From assembly GCA_023416515.1 (NCBI GenBank), contig JAEZHP010000149.1, positions 1 to 11,270 on the forward strand: a DNA stretch of 11,270 nt. Direction: 5' to 3'. Source of the DNA: Pseudomonadota bacterium. Its GTDB lineage: Bacteria > Pseudomonadota > Alphaproteobacteria > Sphingomonadales > Sphingomonadaceae. A program made the translations under genes and the position numbers. The notes beneath the pieces were generated by a model that was not told where the DNA came from, did not search any database, and saw nothing but the letters and a program-made list of their open reading frames with translations. Shown one piece after another: positions 6,013 to 11,270 of this stretch. Each line of letters begins with the position of its first letter. The first letter of the stretch is position 1.

Positions 6013-8672
6013 CCCTTCGCCCTGAGCGCGGCCTGGGCCGCCGCGAGGCGGGCGATCGGCACGCGGTACGGGCTGGCGCTGACATAATCGAGCCCGGCTT
6101 CCTCGCAGAAGGCGATGGAGGCCGAGTCGCCGCCATGCTCGCCGCAGATTCCAAGCTTGAGCGATGAGCGGGTGGCGCGGCCGCGCTCGGCGGCGATCCG
6201 GATCAGCTCGCCAACGCCGTCGACATCGATGCTGACAAACGGGTCGCGGGCGTAGAGGCCCTTCTCGACATAGTGGGTGAGGAAGCGGCCGGCGTCGTCG
6301 CGGCTCACCCCGAGCGTGGTCTGCGTCAGGTCGTTGGTTCCGAAGCTGAAGAATTCGGCGTCCTCGGCGATCGCTCCGGCCTGGAGCGCGGCGCGTGGAA
6401 GCTCGATCATCGTGCCGATCATATAGTCGACGCGGATCCCCTGCTCCTCGAACACTGTCTCAGCCGTCCGCTCGATCAGATTGCGAATGATCGATAATTC
6501 CGCCTGGGTGCCGACCAGCGGGACCATCACCTCGGGAATGGGCGGCTCGCCTTCGCGGGCGACCTCGACCGCGGCCTCGAAGATGGCGCGGGCCTGAATC
6601 TCGTAGATTTCGGGATAGGTGATCCCGAGCCGGCAGCCGCGATGACCGAGCATCGGGTTGGACTCGGACAATTCGCCGGCGCGGCGGCGAAGGGTCTCGA
6701 CGTCGACCGACGAGGCTCGGGCGACCTCGGCGAACTCCTCCTCCTCGTGGGGCAGGAATTCGTGGAGCGGGGGGTCGAGAAGCCGGATGGTCACGGGCAA
6801 GCCGGTCATGATCCGGAAGATCTCGGCGAAGTCGCTGCGCTGCTCGGGAAGGAGCTTGTCCAGCGCGGTTCGGCGGCCGGCCTCGTCCTCGGCGAGGATC
6901 ATCTGACGGACATTGGTGATCCGCTCGGGATCGAAGAACATGTGCTCGGTTCGGCACAGGCCGATGCCCTCGGCGCCGAACTCGCGCGCGGCGCGGCAGT
7001 CGGCCGGGGTCTCGGCGTTGGTGCGGACCCTGAGACGGCGGCCGGAATCGGCCCATTCCATCAAGGTGGCGAAATCGCCACTGAGCTCCGGCTGGACGGT
7101 CGGCACCTCGCCGAGCATGACCTCGCCGGTGGTGCCGTCGAGGGTGATGACGTCGCCTTCGCGGATCTCGGTTCCGCCGACGCGCATCAGCTTGTTCTTA
7201 TAGTCGATGGCGATCGAGCCGGCGCCCGAGACGCAGGGCCGGCCCATGCCGCGGGCGACGACGGCGGCGTGGCTGGTCATTCCGCCGCGGGCGGTAAGGA
7301 TGCCGCGGGCGGCGTGCATGCCGTGGATATCCTCGGGCGAGGTCTCGATGCGAATGAGGATGATCGAATCGCCGGCGGCGGCCCGCTGCTCGGCCGTGTC
7401 GGCGTCGAACACCGCCTTGCCGCAGGCGGCGCCGGGCGATGCGGGTAACCCCTTCGCGACCACGTTGCGTGTCGCGCCGGGATCGAGCGTCGGGTGGAGG
7501 AGCTGGTCGAGCGCCTGGGGATCGACGCGGAGGACGGCCTCCTGCTCGGAAATGACTCCCTCGCGGGCCATGTCGACGGCGATCTTGAGCGCAGCCTTGG
7601 CGGTGCGCTTGCCCGAGCGGGTCTGGAGCATCCACAGCTGGCCGCGCTCGACCGTGAATTCGATGTCCTGCATGTCGCGGTAATGGGCTTCGAGCCGGTC
7701 GAAGACGGAGGCGAGCTGGCCATAGACCTCCGGCAACGTCTCTTCCATCGACGGCGCCTTGGCGCCGGCGCGCTCGCGGGCTGCCTTGGTCAGATATTGC
7801 GGGGTGCGGATGCCGGCGACGACGTCCTCTCCCTGCGCGTTGATCAGATATTCGCCGTAATAGGCGCGCTCGCCGGTCGAGGGATCGCGGGTGAAGGCGA
7901 CGCCGGTGGCCGAGGTGTCGCCCATATTGCCGAACACCATCGCCTGGACGTTGACCGCAGTGCCCCAGTCGCCGGGGATCGAGTGGAGGCGGCGATAGAC
8001 CTTGGCGCGCTCCGACTGCCAGGAGCCGAACACGGCGCCGACCGCGCCCCAGAGCTGCTCATGGACGTCCTGCGGGAATGCGCGGCCCCATTGCTCCTCG
8101 ACCAGCTCCTTGTAGCGGGCGACGAGCCGCTGCCAGTCGGAGGCTTCGAGGTCGGTGTCGAGGTGGACGCCCTTGTCCTCCTTGGCGATCTCGAGCGCTT
8201 CCTCAAAGGCGCCGTGGTCGAGGCCAAGGACGACATCGGAATACATCTGGATGAAGCGGCGGTAGCTGTCCCAGGCGAAGCGAGGATCGCCGGAGCCGGC
8301 GGCGAGGCCCGCGACGGTGGCGTCGTTGAGGCCGAGGTTGAGGACGGTGTCCATCATGCCCGGCATCGACACCCGGGCGCCGGAGCGGACCGAGACGAGG
8401 AGCGGGTCGGCGGGATCGCCGAAGCGGCGGCCGGTGATTGTCTCGATATGGGCGATGCCGCCGGCCACTTCCTTGCGCAGGCTGTCGGGGAAGCTTTCGC
8501 CCTCGTCGTAATAGCGGGCGCACATCTCGGTCGAGATGGTGAAGCCGGGAGGCACCGGGAGGCCGATCGACGCCATTTCGGCGAGATTGGCACCCTTGCC
8601 GCCAAGCAGGTTCTTGTCGCCCTGCCCGCCGTCCGAAACGCCGCCCCCAAAGCGATAGACGAAGCGGGTCAT
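6009..8672 (-). CDS. ppdK: Pyruvate, phosphate dikinase
   Basis: The 887-residue protein interconverts ATP, pyruvate and phosphate with AMP, phosphoenolpyruvate and diphosphate in the cytoplasm, linking pyruvate to gluconeogenesis or running towards pyruvate. All three family parts are present. The N-terminal nucleotide-binding part (about 1-350) has GGKGANLAEM at 24-33 and GFTI at 43-46. The swivelling phosphohistidine domain has GGMTSHAAVVARGMGRPCVSG (463-483), with catalytic His468 and Thr466 at the site that the PDRP regulator modifies in other organisms. The C-terminal PEP/pyruvate barrel has GTNDLTQTTLGVSRDD (778-793) and the catalytic cysteine Cys843 in LGICGEHGG. Length is normal for the family. 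The start at MTRFVYRFGG has GAGG seven bases upstream (plus-strand 8680-8683); a longer open frame reaches into glyS but is not needed. The gene lies 64 bases after glyS on the same strand. Confidence 0.97.
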   Translation of the reverse strand: MTRFVYRFGGGVSDGGQGDKNLLGGKGANLAEMASIGLPVPPGFTISTEMCARYYDEGESFPDSLRKEVAGGIAHIETITGRRFGDPADPLLVSVRSGARVSMPGMMDTVLNLGLNDATVAGLAAGSGDPRFAWDSYRRFIQMYSDVVLGLDHGAFEEALEIAKEDKGVHLDTDLEASDWQRLVARYKELVEEQWGRAFPQDVHEQLWGAVGAVFGSWQSERAKVYRRLHSIPGDWGTAVNVQAMVFGNMGDTSATGVAFTRDPSTGERAYYGEYLINAQGEDVVAGIRTPQYLTKAARERAGAKAPSMEETLPEVYGQLASVFDRLEAHYRDMQDIEFTVERGQLWMLQTRSGKRTAKAALKIAVDMAREGVISEQEAVLRVDPQALDQLLHPTLDPGATRNVVAKGLPASPGAACGKAVFDADTAEQRAAAGDSIILIRIETSPEDIHGMHAARGILTARGGMTSHAAVVARGMGRPCVSGAGSIAIDYKNKLMRVGGTEIREGDVITLDGTTGEVMLGEVPTVQPELSGDFATLMEWADSGRRLRVRTNAETPADCRAAREFGAEGIGLCRTEHMFFDPERITNVRQMILAEDEAGRRTALDKLLPEQRSDFAEIFRIMTGLPVTIRLLDPPLHEFLPHEEEEFAEVARASSVDVETLRRRAGELSESNPMLGHRGCRLGITYPEIYEIQARAIFEAAVEVAREGEPPIPEVMVPLVGTQAELSIIRNLIERTAETVFEEQGIRVDYMIGTMIELPRAALQAGAIAEDAEFFSFGTNDLTQTTLGVSRDDAGRFLTHYVEKGLYARDPFVSIDVDGVGELIRIAAERGRATRSSLKLGICGEHGGDSASIAFCEEAGLDYVSASPYRVPIARLAAAQAALRAKG

Positions 8673-8688
8673 CAGCAGGCCTCTATGG

Positions 8689-8732
8689 TGAAGTTCATGA
8701 AGTTCACGATCTCCGCGCGATTTCGTGAACTT
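8689..8732 (-). promoter_or_regulatory. Candidate operator between glyS and ppdK: tandem 9-bp repeat plus 10-bp inverted repeat
   Basis: On the plus strand TGAAGTTCA occurs twice back to back (8689-8697 and 8698-8706). Each copy is palindromic around its middle base (TGAA-N-TTCA). The second copy overlaps AAGTTCACGA (8700-8709), which is matched exactly in reverse complement by TCGTGAACTT (8723-8732) with 13 bases between. This gives three related half-sites within 44 bases, starting four bases after the glyS stop and ending 16 bases before the ppdK ATG. Repeated palindromic half-sites suggest binding by a dimeric regulator of ppdK. A transcript hairpin ending glyS is the alternative, but there is no T-run on either side. 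The regulator is unknown. Confidence 0.5.
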
Positions 8733-8736
8733 GGAA

Positions 8737-11217
8737 TCATCCCTCGATCCGCGAGAAATCGGCGACGCGGTGGACCGCCGCGCGCATCCGGGCGAGCAGG
8801 TTGAGGCGCGCTTCACGCTTGGCGGGATCGGGATCGTTCACGGTCACCTCGTTGAAGAACGCGTCCACGGGACCGCGGAGCGTCGCGAGGGCGCGCATGG
8901 CGCCTTCGAAATCCTCGCGCTCAACCGCGGCCGCCGCCTCCGGTTCCGCCGAATCGAGAGCGGCGATCAAAGCACTTTCCGCATTTTCGGGCGTGTAGGA
9001 AAGTATTTTGTTCGCCTGTTGTTCCCCCCTCCCTGCAAGGGAGGGGCTGGGGGTGGGTGCGAGCGACAGCGAGCCGGCGGACTCCCCGCCCGAGGCGTTT
9101 TGCACGGCTTCGCCGTGACCCACCCCCGACCCCTCCCTTGCAGGGAGGGGAGGCCAATCCTCCTTCTTGAGGATGTTGGCGGCGCGCTTGTAGCCGGCGA
9201 GGAGGTCGGCGCCTTCGGGGGTCTCGACGAAGCTTTGCAGCGCGCGGACGCGGGCGAGCAGACGCACGAGATCGTCCTCGCCGCCCAGCGCGAACACGGC
9301 GTCGATGAGGTCGTGACGCACCCCAGCCTCGCGCTGCTGGACCTTCAGGCGGTCCGTAAACAAATCCAACAAGCGATCCGCAGAAGTTTCCGCTCTCGCC
9401 AACGCTATATGAGTGTCGAGGTCTTGCTCGCTGTCGCCTTCGAGCTCCGCGAGAAACAGAAGCTTGTGGTCTGGCAAAAACTCATAGCGGTTGCAGAAAA
9501 GCTTCCCGACGAACTCGTCTAATCGATTTTGTCGCGATTCTGCCTCAGCAAGGTGGGCAAGATCCCGCACGTGTCGAAGTGCCGCGAACTTGACGAGCAG
9601 GTCGCCGAGATGAAGTCGAATCCTATTTTGGAGGATCAAAGATATTATGGAGAGTACCGCACGCCTAAGTGCGTAGGGATCGCGTGAGCCCGTCGGCAAA
9701 ATACCCGCCCACTCGAATCCGATAACCGTATCCAGCTTATCCGCCAGGCTCACAGCCACCGTCACCGGTGCGGTAGGCACGTCGTCCCCCTGCCCGACCG
9801 GCTTGTAGTGGTCGCGGATGGCTTCGGCAACGGCCGCGTCCTCGCCCTGGGCTGCGGCGATGTAGCCGCCGATGAGGCCCTGGAGCTCGGGGAACTCGCC
9901 GACCATCTGGGTGACGAGGTCGGTCTTGGCTAGGCGGGCGGCGCGTTCGGCGAGGTCGGCGAGATGCGGATCCTCCCCGGCACGGGGAGGGGGACCATCG
10001 GCCGCAGGACGATGGTGGAGGGGGGCCACCGCCGGCGCCTGGCCCGGGGCCCCCTCCACCAGCTTCGCTGGTCCCCCTCCCCGTTCCGGGGAGGATTTGA
10101 CGATGCCCTCTTCGACGAGCCACCGGGCGAGCTTGGCGACGCGGTCGACCTTGTCGGCGACCGTCCCCAACTTCTCGTGGAAGACGATCTGGCCGAGCTT
10201 CTTGGCCTGCTCTTGGAGCGGGACGGCGAGGTCGTGCTCCCAGAAGAACTTGGCGTCGGCGAGACGGGCCGCGAGGACCTTCTGGTTGCCGTGGACGATC
10301 GCCTGGCCGCCGTCGGCCGCGTCGATGTTGGCGACGCAGATGAAGGCGGGGGCGAGTTCGCCCTGCCCATCCGTCGCCGCGAAATATTTCTGGTTGGTGC
10401 GCATGGTGAGCTGGATCACCTCGCGCGGGACCTGGAGGAAGCTCGGGTCGAACTGGCCGAGCAGAGGCACCGGCCATTCGGTGAGGCCGGCATTTTCGAG
10501 GACCAGGCCTTCGTCCTCGACCAGTGACAGGCCCGCGGCGGAGGCGGCCTCGGCGGCGCCTTCGCGGATGATGCGGGCGCGCTCGTCCTGGTCGACGATG
10601 ACGTGGCAGGCCTTGAGCTTCTCGAGATAGTCGGACGCGCCGCCGAGCGTGATGGGGCCCGGGTGGCGGAAGCGGTGGCCGACGGTCGCGGCGCCGGAGC
10701 GGACATCGCCAATCTCGAAATCGACGACCTTCTCATCGAGCATGGCGACGATGCCCTGCAAGGGGCGGACCCAGCGCAGGCTCTCAGTCGACAGCGAGGC
10801 GGCGCCCCAGCGCATCGACTTGGGCCAAGGGAAGGCGCGGACGATGGCGGGGATCGCCTCGGCGAGGACCTCGACGGTGGCTCGACCGGGCTTTTCGAGG
10901 ATTGCGAACCAGATTCCGTCGCGGTCGGTGAGCTGGTCCTGGCTTAGCCCGGTCTTGCGGAGGAAGCCTTCGAGGGCCTGCGGCGGCGCGGAGGTGCGCG
11001 GGCCCTTCAGCTCCTCGGACGTCGCCGCAGTCTCCTGCGGAAGGCCGCGGGCGATGAGGACGAGGCGGCGCGGGGTGGCGTAGGTTTCCAGCGCCTGCGC
11101 GGCGAGGCCTGCGGCTTTCAGCTCGGCTTCGAACAGGCGAGCGAGGTCGGCACGCGCCTTGGCCTGCATCCGCGCAGGGATTTCCTCGGAGAGGAGCTCG
11201 AGGAGGAAATCAGCCAT
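8737..11217 (-). CDS. glyS: Glycine--tRNA ligase beta subunit, enlarged by in-frame repeat insertions
   Basis: The 826-residue product is the beta subunit of tetrameric bacterial glycyl-tRNA synthetase, which works with the alpha subunit (glyQ, presumably just outside the window) to charge tRNA-Gly. Recognisable blocks are the start MADFLLELLSEEIPARM, TMRTNQKYFA, VHGNQKVLAARLADAKFFWEHDL (23 residues in the protein, key NQKVL and FFWEHDL), PTGSRDPYALRR (508-519) and DRLKV with GVRHDLIDAVFAL at about 622-645. The family is normally near 690-750 residues. The excess comes from two low-complexity inserts, residues about 375-416 and 690-731, each encoded by a palindromic repeat element, plus a long 102-residue stretch between ALRR and DRLKV. 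The frame is intact throughout, so the gene is probably functional. GGGAG lies nine bases before the ATG (plus-strand 11227-11231). Confidence 0.96.
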   Translation of the reverse strand: MADFLLELLSEEIPARMQAKARADLARLFEAELKAAGLAAQALETYATPRRLVLIARGLPQETAATSEELKGPRTSAPPQALEGFLRKTGLSQDQLTDRDGIWFAILEKPGRATVEVLAEAIPAIVRAFPWPKSMRWGAASLSTESLRWVRPLQGIVAMLDEKVVDFEIGDVRSGAATVGHRFRHPGPITLGGASDYLEKLKACHVIVDQDERARIIREGAAEAASAAGLSLVEDEGLVLENAGLTEWPVPLLGQFDPSFLQVPREVIQLTMRTNQKYFAATDGQGELAPAFICVANIDAADGGQAIVHGNQKVLAARLADAKFFWEHDLAVPLQEQAKKLGQIVFHEKLGTVADKVDRVAKLARWLVEEGIVKSSPERGGGPAKLVEGAPGQAPAVAPLHHRPAADGPPPRAGEDPHLADLAERAARLAKTDLVTQMVGEFPELQGLIGGYIAAAQGEDAAVAEAIRDHYKPVGQGDDVPTAPVTVAVSLADKLDTVIGFEWAGILPTGSRDPYALRRAVLSIISLILQNRIRLHLGDLLVKFAALRHVRDLAHLAEAESRQNRLDEFVGKLFCNRYEFLPDHKLLFLAELEGDSEQDLDTHIALARAETSADRLLDLFTDRLKVQQREAGVRHDLIDAVFALGGEDDLVRLLARVRALQSFVETPEGADLLAGYKRAANILKKEDWPPLPAREGSGVGHGEAVQNASGGESAGSLSLAPTPSPSLAGRGEQQANKILSYTPENAESALIAALDSAEPEAAAAVEREDFEGAMRALATLRGPVDAFFNEVTVNDPDPAKREARLNLLARMRAAVHRVADFSRIEG
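9026..9150. repeat. Palindromic repeat element inside glyS (copy nearer the 3' end)
   Basis: The outer arms, 9026-9058 and 9118-9150, are reverse complements of each other at 31 of 33 positions by hand comparison. Each arm is itself a small palindrome centred on CCCTGCAAGGG or CCCTTGCAGGG. The centre holds a perfect hairpin, CACGGC-TTC-GCCGTG (9103-9117). The element spans 125 bases and encodes residues about 690-731 of GlyS, a Gly/Ser/Pro/Ala-rich stretch between KKEDW and QQANKIL. It has no open reading frame of its own. C-rich palindromes of this kind are, as I recall, dispersed in sphingomonad genomes; being translated within a housekeeping gene recalls the Rickettsia palindromic elements. 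Confidence 0.85.
9361..9720. other. Low-GC, unusual-codon patch within glyS
   Basis: Hand counts give 194 G+C in these 360 bases (about 54%), with single 60-base blocks as low as 45%, against about 63-77% in blocks sampled either side. On the coding strand the patch uses codons rare in such GC-rich genes, for example consecutive ATA ATA for Ile-Ile, AGG for Arg and TTT/CTT, while flanking glyS does not. It encodes residues about 500-619, starting within the conserved PTGSRDPYALRR block, so it is coding and in frame. Possible explanations are a recombined segment from a lower-GC relative or a recent expansion of the protein. Confidence 0.6.
9971..10095. repeat. Palindromic repeat element inside glyS (copy nearer the 5' end)
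   Basis: The outer arms, 9971-9997 and 10069-10095, are reverse complements at 26 of 27 positions by hand comparison. A second, inner pair (10013-10027 with 10048-10061) matches apart from one extra G. A perfect small hairpin, ACCAGC-TTC-GCTGGT, lies at 10058-10072 and shares the GC-TTC-GC centre with the other element in this gene. The span is 125 bases and it encodes residues about 375-416 of GlyS, a Pro/Gly/Ala-rich low-complexity stretch inserted between LVEEGIV and ADLAERAARLAKTDLV. It has no stop codons in the glyS frame and no gene of its own. Confidence 0.85.
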
Positions 11218-11242
11218 TGAGCGAGACTCCCAGCTCTCCGCT

Positions 11243-11266
11243 CGTCCTGAGCGAAGTCGAAGGGCG
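11243..11266. repeat. Probable dispersed repeat copy upstream of glyS
   Basis: The segment contains CGTCCTGAGCGAAGTCGAAG followed by GGCG. I recall near-identical sequences scattered between genes in sphingomonad genomes; this is memory, not a search. The ends CGTCCT and AGGGCG can pair (six pairs, one G-T) to form a hairpin. It begins about 26 bases before the glyS ATG on the minus strand and runs towards the window edge, so the full extent cannot be judged. Confidence 0.5.
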
Positions 11267-11270
11267 CTTG

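Noticed and set aside
6642..7448. Plus-strand open frame (268 codons) opposite ppdK
   Set aside because: An antisense shadow over the phosphohistidine domain of ppdK, with typical shadow composition and no family resemblance.
7494..8804. Long plus-strand open frame (436 codons) opposite ppdK
   Set aside because: It mirrors the conserved ppdK coding strand, is Gly/Asp/Ala/Glu-rich as antisense readings of GC-rich genes are, and shows no recognisable domain.
8673..8816. N-terminal extension of ppdK into glyS
   Set aside because: The extension reads as an off-frame glyS end; the conserved protein begins at MTRFVYRFGG with GAGG upstream.
9103..9117. Hairpin with TTC loop as a transcription terminator
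   Set aside because: It lies inside the glyS coding frame, has no T-run and is part of the larger palindromic element.

Overview
The window is high-GC DNA (mid to high 60s percent by eye) that most resembles a sphingomonad-type alphaproteobacterium. The grounds are the gene families, the spelling of the Tad proteins, the glyS-ppdK neighbourhood and the C-rich palindromic dispersed repeats. The taxonomic call is inference, not proof.

Left half, plus strand (1-5702): a tightly packed Tad/Flp (tight adherence) pilus operon. It holds the 3' end of cpaB, then cpaC (outer-membrane secretin), cpaD (lipoprotein), cpaE/tadZ (atypical MinD/ParA-like localisation protein with a receiver-like N-terminus), tadB and tadC (inner-membrane platform proteins). 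Spacings are 1-17 nt except for a 66-nt gap between cpaE and tadB. That gap is where the motor ATPase gene cpaF/tadA lies in many Tad loci, and cpaF is absent from this window. Together these products form the secretin channel, its periplasmic partner, the polar positioning factor and the membrane platform. Pilins, prepilin peptidase and the motor must be encoded elsewhere.

Middle (5703-6012): a short leader containing a hairpin that would mask the ribosome binding site of a 79-residue single-pass membrane protein with a coiled coil. Its stop codon overlaps tail-to-tail, through a shared CTAG, with the converging ppdK gene.

Right half, minus strand (11217 back to 6009): glyS (glycyl-tRNA synthetase beta subunit, 826 residues, unusually long) followed by ppdK (pyruvate phosphate dikinase, 887 residues). 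A 64-nt gap between them carries a tandem 9-bp repeat and a perfect 10-bp inverted repeat. A fragment of a likely dispersed repeat lies just upstream of glyS at the window edge.

The most unusual object is glyS. Two separate palindromic repeat elements, each about 125 bp, sit inside the coding sequence and are translated in frame, adding about 42 residues each. Between them lies a stretch of about 360 bp whose GC content (about 54%) and codon choice differ sharply from the rest of the gene. No tRNA, rRNA, CRISPR array, transposase or phage gene was seen.
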